Assembly (NCBI RefSeq): GCF_001431665.1 | Contig: NZ_LLXV01000057.1 | Coordinates: 1 to 64,000 of the forward strand | Length of the DNA: 64,000 bases | Source: Stenotrophomonas beteli | GTDB lineage: Bacteria > Pseudomonadota > Gammaproteobacteria > Xanthomonadales > Xanthomonadaceae | Direction: 5' to 3' | Shown: piece by piece, positions 26,995 through 36,046 of the stretch | Position numbering within the stretch: position 1 is the stretch's first letter | Layout: each line of letters opens with the position of its first letter | Translations under genes and position numbers: made by a program | Notes under the pieces: generated by a model | Seen by the model: only the letters and a program-made list of their open reading frames with translations | Told to the model about the DNA's origin: nothing | Database searches by the model: none

Positions 26995-29900
26995 ATGAAT
27001 AAGACTTTGCCCCCTCTTCTCTCTCGCCATACCCTTTCGCTGGCGATAGCCGGTGCATTGAGCATGTCGTTGGCTACCGCTCATGCTGCTGATTCAGATC
27101 GGCTGTTGGCTGATGGCATTCGGTTGGATGTCTCCTCTGGTCGCATTGAGTCCTTCGGCAACTTAGCCCACGTAATGGTGGCCACCAATGGTGGCAGTAT
27201 TGTTGCCAATGACATGGACATTTCCTCCATGGGAACCACTGCGGTTGGTCTGATTGCCAATCGCAGTGGCACGGTGGTGTTCAATGGCGGCCGGATCAGT
27301 ACCAGCGGTTTAAATAGCGATGGTGCAGTTGCCCGCAACGGCGGTCACCTGGACATTGGTCGTGATGCAAATGGTGTAGGCACACTGATCCAGCTTGGTG
27401 GCGACAATGCACGCGGCGTGTCGATCTCCAGCGCCACCGCCCGCATTGACGGCGCGACCATCGAAATAAACGGTGGTCGCGGTACTGGTGTGGTTGGTGC
27501 GGCCGGTGTGGTCACTTCGCAGGGTGGCGATGCTCTTGTCACCGATACTGCCATCATCACCAGTGGCTTGGGGGCCGATGGCCTGAACGTGGAAGGCGAT
27601 TCCAGCATGACAGTGCGCGATAGCAGCGTGCTTACCACGGGTGATAGCGCCAAGGGCGCGGTCGCCTACGACGGCAACGGCAGCCTGTTGCTGGACAACG
27701 TGAGTATCCGCACCGAGGGTGCAGGTGCTCGCGGAGTGGTTTCCAGTGGCGTTAGTGCTGGTGTGTCATCGAGTGTGACGATGCACGGCGGCAGCATCAC
27801 CACCACGGGTGCGGGGAGCATAGGTGCACAATCTGCAGCCGGCGCCGTCATGCAATTGAGCCAACTCAGCATCGATGCAACTGCTACGGGCGTACAAGCG
27901 ATTGGTGCGGGCCGGGTCGATATGTCCGACGTTGATATCCTGACTCACGAAGGCTACGCACATGCGGTGGAGGCGACCGGTAGCGGCGCAGTGGTGACGG
28001 GCAGCAATATCCGCGCCACCACTCTTGGGCAGCATGCCTACGGCCTCCGGGCGAACGAAGGTGGCTGGGTTGACGTTGGCAATGTGATAGTCGATACCAA
28101 CGGCGTGTATGCGCATGGTGCGGTAGCCGATACAGCAGGTTCGAACCTGACCCTGGCCTCCGCAGACATCACTACCCAAGGGGAAGTGGCAATGGGGGCG
28201 CGCGCATATGGCGGCGGCGTAGTCGCTCTCACTGATGTCCGCCTGACGACCCACGGCAACGGGGCTTACGGGTTGGACGCGATGGGAGCTGGTTCGCAAC
28301 TGCGGGCTGACAATGTCTTGGTGGAGACCTTCGGCGCCAATTCCGGCGGCACCACCGCGTCAGCCGTCGTTGCCGAGTGGGGTGGCCAGTTGGATATTCA
28401 CAACAGCCAGGTCAAGACGCATGGTGCCTCGGCCATGGGCCTGCTGTCGCAGGTGGCCGGGGACCTGGGCGATACGGATACTGTGCTGAATGCTGTTGGC
28501 GTTCAGGTGCTGACCGTAGGCGACAATGCGTTCGGCGCGATGGCATGTTCACTGATCGTGGGCGCCGGTGACGCTTGTGCCAGTCCGAATTATTCGGGTG
28601 CAGCGATGGAGGGGGCAAACGCCTTTCTCAACATCGATGACAGCCGCATCGAAACCAACGGTATCGGTAGCCATGGGCTGTACGCTTACGGTCCGGCAGG
28701 TGCAAGCATCGTCGCCAATGGCAGTGCGGTACTGACGACCGGCGAAGGAGCGCATGGTGTCGTTGCGGAGTTTGGCGCGGATGTGCAGCTCAATGACTCG
28801 CACGTGCGTGCTGAAGGTGCAGGTGCGGTTGGCGCTCTCGTGATTGACAGTACCCTGAGCATGGCTGGCGGCACCCTGAGCAGTTCGCAGGACAGTGCTA
28901 TCCGCAGCGACGCAGGGGATATCTCCTTGTCCGCTGGCGCCCAGATCATCGGTGGTAATGGCGTATTCGTTGAACAGATTGGCAACGCCGGAAACCGTGT
29001 GCAGATGAGTGATCGTGCAATCGCCATGGGTGACGTTGTATTCGGGAATGGTGCCAGTACGGCGGCCACTTCGTTGAGCCTTGATGATGCTTCTGTTTGG
29101 ATTGGCAAGACCAATGGTGTGGTCGATGTCCTGCAAGTCGCTGGCGGTTCAACATGGCAGATGACGGGGGACTCGACGGTAGGCCAGCTTTCACTGAACG
29201 ACGGTGTGATTGCTTTCCAGGCACCGAGCACGAATGACTTCAAGACACTGACTGTGACTGGCGACTTTGTCGGCAACGGCGGTACCTTGCTGATGAATAC
29301 CGTCTTGGGGGACGATCACTCCGCCACTGACAAGCTCCATGTATTGGGCGATACCTCCGGCCAGGCATATGTAGCGGTGAACAACGTTGGCGGGGCCGGC
29401 GCGCAAACACTGGATGGTATCCAGATCGTCGAAGTGAATGGCGCTTCAAACGCCGAGTTCAACCTGTCCGGTCGAGCTGTGGGTGGTCAGTACGAATACT
29501 TCCTGTTCAAGGGAGGCAAAGCCGATCCTAACGATGGCGATTGGTACTTGCGTTCGGAGTTGCCGCCTATCGTGCAGCCGGATCCATGCGAGTTGGATCC
29601 GAGTGCTCCGGGCTGCATTGACCCGATTGATCCGACCGATCCGCCGGCGCCCGTCCTGCGGCCGGAGATTGGCGCGTACCTGGCTAACCAGTCGGTGGCA
29701 GTCGGTATGTTCCAGCATGCCATGCATGATCGTTTGGGTGAGCCCAACTTGGCCGAACGACTGAAGGACGACGACAAGCTGGGTAGCGTATGGGCTCGGG
29801 TGACTCGTAATCAGGTCGACTACGGTGTGGGTGAAGGTCAGATCGATGTCAGTAGCGATAGTTCTTTGTTGCAGATCGGCTCCGATATCGCCCGGTGGGG

Positions 29901-30603
29901 GCAGACTAGTCGTGGCCAGGTCGGTTTCATGGCCGCCGCCGGTCAAGCGAACAGCACCGCAACCTCTGCACTGACCGGATATGCGGCCAAGGGAAAAGTG
30001 GATGGCGTCGCGCTGGGCGTTTATGGCAATTGGTTTGCGCGTCCGGATGAAGCTGTCGGCACGTACGTCGATGCCTGGCTGCAGGCTGGTCGCTATAAGA
30101 ACAGCGTGCATGGCGATGGTTTGGTTGAGGAGCGCTACGACGCACAGACTCTGACAGGGTCGGTGGAGATCGGCTATGCATGGAAGGTATTTGCCAACGA
30201 AGCCAGGGCCTTCTATCTGGAGCCGCAGGCTCAATTCATCTATACCGACTATCGCAGCGATGACCACATGGAAGCCAACGGTACGGTGGTATCAGCGGAG
30301 CAAGGCGGCGGTCTGACGACCCGTGTGGGCCTGCGCGCCTACGGCCATGCGATCAACATGGACGGCAATCGAGTGCAGCCATTTGTGACGGCGAACTGGT
30401 ATCACCAGTCCAACATCAATTCAGTTGCCTTTGACGGCGAGGCACTGGAGGGCGGAACTCCGAAGGATCGGTACGAGTTGAAGGTAGGTGCCCAGCTGCA
30501 ACTGGGCAGCGGCTGGACCGGTTGGGGCCATTTGAGTGGACAGTCCGGTAAGGATAGCTACCGCGACATTGGCGGTCAGGTCGGCTTGAAATATAGCTGG
30601 TAA
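26995..30603 (+). CDS. Pertactin-like autotransporter (type Va secretion)
   Basis: This is a 1202-residue surface protein. Residues 1-31 are a signal peptide (MNKTLPPLLSRHTLSLAIAG, cut after AHA). The passenger, to about 850, is Gly/Ala/Thr/Ser-rich with an irregular recurring pattern (TTG..A.G..A..GG.V.L), typical of a right-handed beta-helix. A Pro-rich linker (DPIDPTDPPAPVLRP) precedes a beta-barrel domain of about 270 residues (GSVWARVTRNQVDYGVGEGQ, ending GGQVGLKYSW with terminal aromatic). Two Cys pairs occur (ACSLIVGAGDACAS and PCELDPSAPGC), unusual for autotransporters. A strong terminator follows. An adhesin role under the Bvg-like pair is inferred. Confidence 0.92.
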   Translation: MNKTLPPLLSRHTLSLAIAGALSMSLATAHAADSDRLLADGIRLDVSSGRIESFGNLAHVMVATNGGSIVANDMDISSMGTTAVGLIANRSGTVVFNGGRISTSGLNSDGAVARNGGHLDIGRDANGVGTLIQLGGDNARGVSISSATARIDGATIEINGGRGTGVVGAAGVVTSQGGDALVTDTAIITSGLGADGLNVEGDSSMTVRDSSVLTTGDSAKGAVAYDGNGSLLLDNVSIRTEGAGARGVVSSGVSAGVSSSVTMHGGSITTTGAGSIGAQSAAGAVMQLSQLSIDATATGVQAIGAGRVDMSDVDILTHEGYAHAVEATGSGAVVTGSNIRATTLGQHAYGLRANEGGWVDVGNVIVDTNGVYAHGAVADTAGSNLTLASADITTQGEVAMGARAYGGGVVALTDVRLTTHGNGAYGLDAMGAGSQLRADNVLVETFGANSGGTTASAVVAEWGGQLDIHNSQVKTHGASAMGLLSQVAGDLGDTDTVLNAVGVQVLTVGDNAFGAMACSLIVGAGDACASPNYSGAAMEGANAFLNIDDSRIETNGIGSHGLYAYGPAGASIVANGSAVLTTGEGAHGVVAEFGADVQLNDSHVRAEGAGAVGALVIDSTLSMAGGTLSSSQDSAIRSDAGDISLSAGAQIIGGNGVFVEQIGNAGNRVQMSDRAIAMGDVVFGNGASTAATSLSLDDASVWIGKTNGVVDVLQVAGGSTWQMTGDSTVGQLSLNDGVIAFQAPSTNDFKTLTVTGDFVGNGGTLLMNTVLGDDHSATDKLHVLGDTSGQAYVAVNNVGGAGAQTLDGIQIVEVNGASNAEFNLSGRAVGGQYEYFLFKGGKADPNDGDWYLRSELPPIVQPDPCELDPSAPGCIDPIDPTDPPAPVLRPEIGAYLANQSVAVGMFQHAMHDRLGEPNLAERLKDDDKLGSVWARVTRNQVDYGVGEGQIDVSSDSSLLQIGSDIARWGQTSRGQVGFMAAAGQANSTATSALTGYAAKGKVDGVALGVYGNWFARPDEAVGTYVDAWLQAGRYKNSVHGDGLVEERYDAQTLTGSVEIGYAWKVFANEARAFYLEPQAQFIYTDYRSDDHMEANGTVVSAEQGGGLTTRVGLRAYGHAINMDGNRVQPFVTANWYHQSNINSVAFDGEALEGGTPKDRYELKVGAQLQLGSGWTGWGHLSGQSGKDSYRDIGGQVGLKYSW

Positions 30604-30635
30604 TTCATGACGGATTCGACCGATTAGGTAACAGG

Positions 30636-30663
30636 CCGCCCCAGCTACTGGGGCGGTTTTTTT
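30636..30663 (+). terminator. Rho-independent terminator after the autotransporter
   Basis: CCGCCCC (30636-30642) pairs with GGGGCGG (30650-30656) and is followed by seven T residues. Confidence 0.92.
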
Positions 30664-30804
30664 GGTACTAACCCACCCAGTTTGCAATGGCACAATCCCC
30701 GTCAACCTCTACTTCTGAATGACTCGAAGAAACAGAGAAACTTCATCGGTGAAGCGTTCTCGTTTCTTCGGTCCAATTTGAAGTGGAGTTCCCCATGTCG
30801 TTAT

Positions 30805-31077
30805 TCAATCAACTAGATCGCGTCTCGCGCGAGCATATGTTCGATCACTCTTCTCAGACTCTAGGGCGATCGCTTCCTTCACGAGCACTCGGATGCGCGC
30901 GTGATCTGGGGCGTCCGCCATCCTCTCTCGTACCACTTCGCTCAGAATCTTTGCAGATGGGCTATTCAGGTGCTGTCGATGAAACCAAGCAATATCAGCC
31001 TCGATCACCTTACGACGGTTTTCAGCACTGCCACTCAGAGTGGGCAATGAGGTGTGACAGCTCTTACTAATCTTCAT
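30805..31077 (-). CDS. Hypothetical 90-residue protein
   Basis: A leftward, convergent gene after the autotransporter. The ATG at 31077 (MKISKSCHTSLPTLSGSAEN) is chosen because GAGGAG lies just upstream. The product is helical and charged (RRKVIEADIAWFHRQHLNSP, then VVRERMADAP and VKEAIALESEKSDRTYARAR). No signal or membrane segment and no family recognised. The opposite frame at 30783-31070 has poorer composition. Confidence 0.5.
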   Translation of the reverse strand: MKISKSCHTSLPTLSGSAENRRKVIEADIAWFHRQHLNSPSAKILSEVVRERMADAPDHARIRVLVKEAIALESEKSDRTYARARRDLVD

Positions 31078-31150
31078 AGAGGAGCTCCTCAATTCGCACG
31101 GGGGTGAGAACTGTTAGCATTTGTCTCAAAGCATTCTCTCTCCTCGCGTG

Positions 31151-31465
31151 CTAACTCGCAAACGCGACCGCTATCCCCAGCCATACTGTATGGGTTTCAA
31201 GAGCGGCGTGAGCGCTATCCCCGCTGAAAATTCGCTGCGCGTCGAAATCGAAGATGTGTGTGAGCAGTGCGAATGCCAACTCTGGGGTTTTCAGGAGGCC
31301 TGCGGCGAGGCACTGCTTCAGATCTTCACAGGGCACTCCAAAGCGGGCAAATGCAAGCGCGCTCTGACTCTTGGTTTCCCGCTTCGTGCACGCCAGCAGG
31401 ATATCCAGATCTCTAACTCTGGCGCTGCCTAGTCGCAACTGAGGCCAGTTGGCGTGCCATTTCAA
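31151..31465 (-). CDS. Doubtful hypothetical protein
   Basis: The open frame contains a plausible helical stretch (ALAFARFGVPCEDLKQCLAA, then GLLKTPELAFALLTHIFDFD), but the first part overlaps IS debris. It may be part of a decayed gene. An opposite-strand frame (31121-31432) is also open. No function can be proposed. Confidence 0.25.
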   Translation of the reverse strand: MKWHANWPQLRLGSARVRDLDILLACTKRETKSQSALAFARFGVPCEDLKQCLAAGLLKTPELAFALLTHIFDFDAQRIFSGDSAHAALETHTVWLGIAVAFAS

Positions 31466-31510
31466 TCACACCACGCCTGAACTCCGCACTGAACTTCCTT
31501 GCTTGGACGT
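31430..31510 (-). pseudogene. IS3-family OrfA N-terminal remnant
   Basis: About 20 codons read ARKFSAEFRRGVIEMARQ, the common opening of IS3-type OrfA proteins (RRKFSAEFK), and then diverge. This is a scar of an old insertion. Confidence 0.6.
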
Positions 31511-31572
31511 GAACACTCGCGCTCCAGTGCATTAGAAGATAGAGCGCGGAAAAGCGGGGCAGGGTAGGCCGG

Positions 31573-32097
31573 CTACTTTGGCTTGCGCAGCGGAAGCGAC
31601 TCCACCGTCGCTTCCGGCAGCGCGCCCAACTGCGCCAGCTGATCCCTCGAGCCGCGGTACGACTCATAGAACTGCGCCCACTTGCTGAAGCCGCCCAGTT
31701 CGCCGACGGCGCGGATCATCGCGACCTGGGATTCGAGCTCGGCGATGCGCACGTCGCGATCTGTCAATGCGCTGGCCGCAGCGCCACCGGAGAGCTTGCC
31801 CGGCCTGCCACGCCAACGACGGTACTCGGCTTGTCGCTCTTGGTACTTGGCCAGAAGGCGGCTGCGCTCTCTGCTGCGGGTGATCGATGACGCGGCATTG
31901 ATCCGCGGATGCAATCGAGCAACCACCCGCGCGGTGATGTCCTCGTCGCGCGAGAGCAGTTCGTCGGGATGATCCGACTCGCTATTGCCTCGATGGTGCA
32001 TTGGGATGGAATAATTCCGACATCGCTTCCTTTCTCCATGCGGGACTGAGTTGCCTCGAGTGGAGTCCGGAGCCACAAGAGGTTGCGTGGAAGACAT
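31573..32097 (-). CDS. Coiled-coil protein of a tyrosine-recombinase module (remnant)
   Basis: The C-terminal 130 residues look real: ITRSRERSRLLAKYQERQAE, then a coiled coil (ALTDRDVRIAELESQVAMIR) and AVGELGGFSKWAQFYESY, ending GALPEATVESLPLRKPK. I recall this AVGE-GG-AW--F pattern from small accessory genes that sit after tyrosine recombinases in other proteobacterial islands. The N-terminal start is uncertain (ATG at about 32001 or 32097), and the frame runs into the IS1182 left repeat. No recombinase gene lies beside it now, so it is probably the remainder of a second module cut by the IS. Confidence 0.55.
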   Translation of the reverse strand: MSSTQPLVAPDSTRGNSVPHGERKRCRNYSIPMHHRGNSESDHPDELLSRDEDITARVVARLHPRINAASSITRSRERSRLLAKYQERQAEYRRWRGRPGKLSGGAAASALTDRDVRIAELESQVAMIRAVGELGGFSKWAQFYESYRGSRDQLAQLGALPEATVESLPLRKPK

Positions 32098-32186
32098 TCG
32101 CGGATTTTCTCTACTGCGGGAAGGTCGTCGAGTAGCTGGCCCAGCTCCGTTGCAGTCCCTCACGCTGTATCCGCTACCGAGCCTTC

Positions 32187-33800
32187 GTCCGCTTCTGGCC
32201 GAGGCTGTATGAAAACCCCTGCATCGCTGGCAAGATCGAAGCACTCCTCGATTGGTGCTGATCATGAAGCGATTCGTCGATGGCGTGGATCGGACGCAGG
32301 CGCTTCTCCTGCCTGATCGGCTCGAAGACTACGTCCACCAGGACAATCCTGTTCGCCTCGTCGACGCCTTCGTGGATGCGCTGGATCTCCGGTCGCTGGG
32401 CTTCGATTCCGCCAGCCGCGCCGCCGGTGGTCGACCCGCTTATCACCCGGGGGCACTGCTGAAGATCTACATCTATGGTTACCTCAACCGGGTGCAGTCC
32501 AGTCGCCGGCTGGAGCGCGAGGCACAGCGCAACCTGGAGGTGATCTGGCTGACGGGAAGGCTGGCACCCGACTTCAAGACAATCGCCGACTTCCGCAAGG
32601 ACAACGGCGCCGCCATCGTGGCGGTATGCAGCCGCTTCACCGCGCTTTGCCGCAGAATGAAGGTCTTCTCGCATGCCGTGGTTGCGATCGACGGCAGCAA
32701 GTTCAAGGCGGTCAACAGCCGCGATCGCAACTTCACCATTGGCAAGATCAAGGCGCGACGTAGCCAGCTCGACGAGAGCGTGACCCGCTATCTGGCCGAA
32801 CTGGATCGCGCCGATCGCGACCCGGCGATGCTGCCTGAGGCGCGCGTCCCGCAGCTGCGTGACAAGCTGGCCAAGGTGCGAGAGCGGATGGCGGCGCTGG
32901 ATCGCATCGAAGAGCAGTTGCAGGAAGAGCCCGATCGCCAGATCTCGCTGACCGATCCCGATGCTAGGTCGATGACCTCGACGGGGCGCGCCACCGGCAC
33001 GGTGGGCTATAACCTGCAGGCCGCGGTCGATGCCGAGCACCACCTGATCGTGGCCCACGAGGTCACCAACATCGGAAATGATCGGACGCAGCTTGCGCCC
33101 ATGGCGCTCAAGGCCAAAGACGCGTTGGGCACCGACCACCTGACCGCACTGGCCGATCGTGGTTATTACAACGCTCCACAGATCTTGGCCTGCGAGCAAA
33201 ACGGGATCATCCCGCTCGTGCTTAAGCCGCTGACCTCGAACAGCAAAGCCGAAGGGCGCTTCGACAAGCGGGACTTCGTTTACGAGCCGGCGCTGGATGC
33301 CTATCGTTGCCCGGCCGGCGAGCAGGGCACGCATCGCTTCACCAGCGAAGAAAACGGTCTGACGCTGCGCAAATATTGGTCATCCGCCTGTCCAGACTGC
33401 TCAATGCGAGACCAGTGCACCACGGCACGTTACCGGAGGATCAGCCGCTGGGAGCACGAACACGTGCTTGAGGCGATGCAATTGCGACTCGACGCCAGGC
33501 CGCAGGTCGCCGTTGCGCGACGGCAGACGGTGGAGCACGTCTTCGGCACCCTCAAGGCGTGGTTGGGCACTACGCCGCTACTAACCAAGACGTTGCCGAA
33601 GGTCAGAGCAGAGATCAGCTTGGCCGTGCTGGCCTACAACATGAAACGGATGATCAAGATCATCGGTATGCCTGGCATGTTGAAGGCGATCGCGGCCTGA
33701 GAATCGCATGCCATCATCTGCACGAACATAGGGCGGGCATCGACGACCCGCCTGCCATCAGCCTTCAGACGTTTGTACACAGCCTCGGCCGAAAGCGGAC
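32187..33800 (+). mobile_element. IS1182-family insertion sequence with terminal inverted repeats
   Basis: The left end (32187-32216: GTCCGCTT, GGCCGAGGCTGT, AAAC) is mirrored imperfectly at 33771-33800 (GTTTGTACACAGCCTCGGCC, then AAGCGGAC). The roughly 1.6-kb unit holds a single complete transposase gene. I did not find a target duplication. It lies next to the recombination-module remnant, and the DNA to its right contains no gene I recognise until 34303. Confidence 0.85.
32264..33700 (+). CDS. IS1182-family transposase
   Basis: This 478-residue DDE transposase starts MKRFVDGVDRTQALLLPDRL. It has the N-terminal DUF772-type region (YHPGALLKIYIYGYLNRVQS), the first Asp in VVAIDGSKFKAVNS, the second in ALADRGYYNAPQI, a Cys-rich insert (YRCPAGE, SSACPDCSMRDQCTTARYRR) and the final Glu in RRQTVEHVFGTLKAWLG. 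The frame is intact with IRs on both sides, so the element may be active. A TTG at 32252 would add four residues; ATG 32264 is preferred. Confidence 0.93.
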   Translation: MKRFVDGVDRTQALLLPDRLEDYVHQDNPVRLVDAFVDALDLRSLGFDSASRAAGGRPAYHPGALLKIYIYGYLNRVQSSRRLEREAQRNLEVIWLTGRLAPDFKTIADFRKDNGAAIVAVCSRFTALCRRMKVFSHAVVAIDGSKFKAVNSRDRNFTIGKIKARRSQLDESVTRYLAELDRADRDPAMLPEARVPQLRDKLAKVRERMAALDRIEEQLQEEPDRQISLTDPDARSMTSTGRATGTVGYNLQAAVDAEHHLIVAHEVTNIGNDRTQLAPMALKAKDALGTDHLTALADRGYYNAPQILACEQNGIIPLVLKPLTSNSKAEGRFDKRDFVYEPALDAYRCPAGEQGTHRFTSEENGLTLRKYWSSACPDCSMRDQCTTARYRRISRWEHEHVLEAMQLRLDARPQVAVARRQTVEHVFGTLKAWLGTTPLLTKTLPKVRAEISLAVLAYNMKRMIKIIGMPGMLKAIAA

Positions 33801-34302
33801 ATCGACGACGCCGATAGCTGACGTGAGCGCCGAGCCGGCAGTCATATCCGGGCGCGAATGTCCGCCCATTGCCGAGAGTGGAGATTGTCAGGGTGAGGGC
33901 GCTGCACAGGCATTCCGCAGCGTGAGGCCAAATCCATCCGATAAGGGGGCTGCAACTTTGTACGCCAGCAAAAGAAGTAGCGGGTCCCGGTCGAAGTCGT
34001 CGCTGTTGATACTCGGCCTTCGGTCCGCTTAGCGGTGGCACGCATATCACCAGTAATAGAGGATCCCGAGGCGCACTGACGCCTTACATGGCCTCAATGC
34101 CCCTTGGAAGACTGGCGTGCGCGAGCCTTCCAATGGCCGAAGACGGATTCGGCTTCCCTCGCCGGAATTGGACGATAGTGTTCTTGTTCTGGCGTTCCAC
34201 TAGACCTCGGTCGCACTACTAGGCTCACAGATGGACATTGAGATCAAAAGGGCGCAGCGTTTGCTTCTCGCCCCCAAGGGCTATTGATTTCGGAGAGCGC
34301 AA
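33801..34302. other. Gap right of the IS1182 element, no gene recognised
   Basis: Leftward open frames (33634-34050 and 33842-34045) overlap the IS end and show no known motif. This is probably decayed island DNA. Confidence 0.4.
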
Positions 34303-34872
34303 ATGAGCAGAACAAGTATCTCCCATCCACTGAAGATTGCCACCTTGCCTGTCGGCACGAACGGCGGCGGGATCGGCGTCACCTTTGCACCAGGAAAACA
34401 TCAGGACGTCGCAATGACTGGCTCTTGGGCTCGGGACCTGGACGTCGACCTTACGTCGATCACGGAGTGGGGAGCACAGCATCTGATCACGTTAATTGAG
34501 CCGTGGGAGTTCGAGGAGCTGCGAATCACCTCTTTGGCGGAACGTGCCAGAGCGCACGGTTTGATGTGGCACGGCCTGCCAATTACAGATGGTGCGGCTC
34601 CCGACGCGCGACTGCTTGAGCCATGGCGATCCCTAGGACCACAGTTCGCAGCCAAGCTCTTGTCTGGAACCAGGATCGTGGTGCATTGCAAAGGCGGGCT
34701 GGGTCGGGCCGGTACCGTGGCGTCGATGCTCCTCATTCAAACCGGCTGCGCTTCAGACGGCATCGATGCAATTGCGAAAGTGCGCTCGGTGCGGCCTGGT
34801 GCGGTGGAGACCGCGGAGCAGGAGGAATTCATCCTGAACTGGTCTGATCAGGGAGCCACGAGTCTGAGGTAG
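34303..34872 (+). CDS. Dual-specificity (CDKN3-like) protein phosphatase
   Basis: This 189-residue cytosolic Cys-based phosphatase has the P-loop HCKGGLGRAG (HCx5R, about residues 127-136) and an upstream general-acid loop in WHGLPITDGAAPD. LEPWRSLGPQFAAKLLSG and the C-terminal SVRPGAVETAEQEEFI match bacterial CDKN3/DSP-like phosphatases. It is the last gene of the island, 137 bases from the right junction, and probably cargo. The substrate is unknown. Confidence 0.88.
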   Translation: MSRTSISHPLKIATLPVGTNGGGIGVTFAPGKHQDVAMTGSWARDLDVDLTSITEWGAQHLITLIEPWEFEELRITSLAERARAHGLMWHGLPITDGAAPDARLLEPWRSLGPQFAAKLLSGTRIVVHCKGGLGRAGTVASMLLIQTGCASDGIDAIAKVRSVRPGAVETAEQEEFILNWSDQGATSLR

Positions 34873-35009
34873 TCGCAAAGCCCCGCTAACCTACCCGTCA
34901 TTGCCTTGGGCTGGAGCACAAGACGCCTGTATTACGCAGCTAGTCTGAAGAGGACTCCTCTCCAAGGTGCGAAACGCTGAACACTTTTCTCCAAACACAT
35001 ATAGTGCTG

Positions 35010-35865
35010 CTGCTCGTACTGCTTCGCGCGACCCTCGCACGCCTATCTGAACCTGTCGCCAGGCCTGGACTTCGAAACCAAGCTGTTCGCCAAGACCAAT
35101 GCGCCGCAGCTGCTGCGCAAGGAACTGTCGAAGCCGGGCTACGTGCCGCAACCGATCGCACTGGGCATCAACACCGATGCGTACCAGCCGATCGAGCGCA
35201 AGTTCAAGCTGACCCGCCAGCTGATTGAAGTGATGCTGGAGACCAAGCATCCGTTCTCGCTGATCACCAAGAACGCACTGGTCGAACGCGATATCGATCT
35301 GCTGGCACCGCTGGCGGCGGAGAACCTGGTCAGCGTGCATTTCTCGGTGACCTCGCTGGACCCGCATCTTTCCGCAAAGCTGGAACCACGCGCATCGGCA
35401 CCGCACGCACGGCTGCGCGCGATGAAGCGCCTGCATGAGGCGGGCATTCCGGTGGGTGTGATGGTGGCGCCGGTGATCCCATGGATCAACGACAGCGAAC
35501 TGGAAGCGGTGCTGGAAGCCGCGCACGACGCCGGTGCAAGCACCGCCGGTTACGTGCTGCTGCGCCTGCCGCTGGAAGTGGCGCCGCTGTTCCGCGATTG
35601 GCTGGACACCCATCATCCTGATCGCGCCGCGCATGTGATGAGCACCATTCAACAGCTGCGCGGCGGCAAGGACTACGACAGCCAGTTCGGTACGCGCATG
35701 CGTGGCCAGGGCGTGTATGCGGAGCTGTTGAGCAACCGCTTCAAGCTGGCACGCAAGCGGTTGGGTTTCAATGCGCAGAACAGCCATTGGCCGAAACTGG
35801 ATTGCAGCCGGTTCGTGAAGCCGCTGCCGCCGAAGAAGGATTCGCCGCAGGGGTCGTTGTTCTGA
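35010..35865 (+). pseudogene. PA0069-type radical SAM gene, 3' fragment
   Basis: In-frame continuation of the gene broken at 5209. It resumes with the second and third cluster Cys (CSYCFARPSHAYLNLSPGL), then GINTDAYQPIE, SVTSLDPHLSAKLEPRASAP and the end SPQGSLF: 284 codons plus stop. No start codon of its own is placed to make an active enzyme. An internal frame from 35143 would lack the cluster motif. It is high in G+C like the core genome, unlike the island copy. Confidence 0.93.
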
Positions 35866-36046
35866 GGTAGCAAGGCGTCTGGATGACGCCATTGGGCGCC
35901 GTGAGTCGCGCGTCGCACTGTTCAACCTGCCGGAGGTCGGACTACCCTATTCACTTGTGGACGTGCCGCCCTGGCGCGCAGCACGGATTGAAGAGCGGCG
36001 CAATCCCCATGGAACGCCTGCAGTGACAGGCTGAGGAATGCGATGA

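Larger units (their letters stand above)
5210..35009. mobile_element. Integrated genomic island of about 29.8 kb in a radical SAM gene
   Basis: The limits come from the broken reading frame of the host radical SAM gene: GAGCATGG ends at 5209 and GCTGCTCG resumes at 35009-35010, with one ambiguous G. I see no long terminal inverted repeats and no target duplication beyond that base, which fits tyrosine-recombinase insertion without duplication, as in Tn554-like elements. Contents from left to right: XRE regulator, replacement radical SAM gene, unknown genes, three tyrosine recombinases with a small partner, IS debris, Bvg-like regulatory block with autotransporter, IS1182 element, phosphatase. 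The left 12 kb is visibly more A/T-rich than the flanks. Whether it is one element or nested insertions is not settled. Confidence 0.9.

Noticed and set aside
26995-29500. Repetitive passenger sequence considered as tandem DNA repeats
   Set aside because: The repetition is at protein level, irregular in length and diverged in DNA, so it reflects a beta-helix and not a DNA repeat array.
5210-35009. tRNA-gene insertion site for the island
   Set aside because: No tRNA is at either boundary; the reconstructed target is the radical SAM coding sequence.
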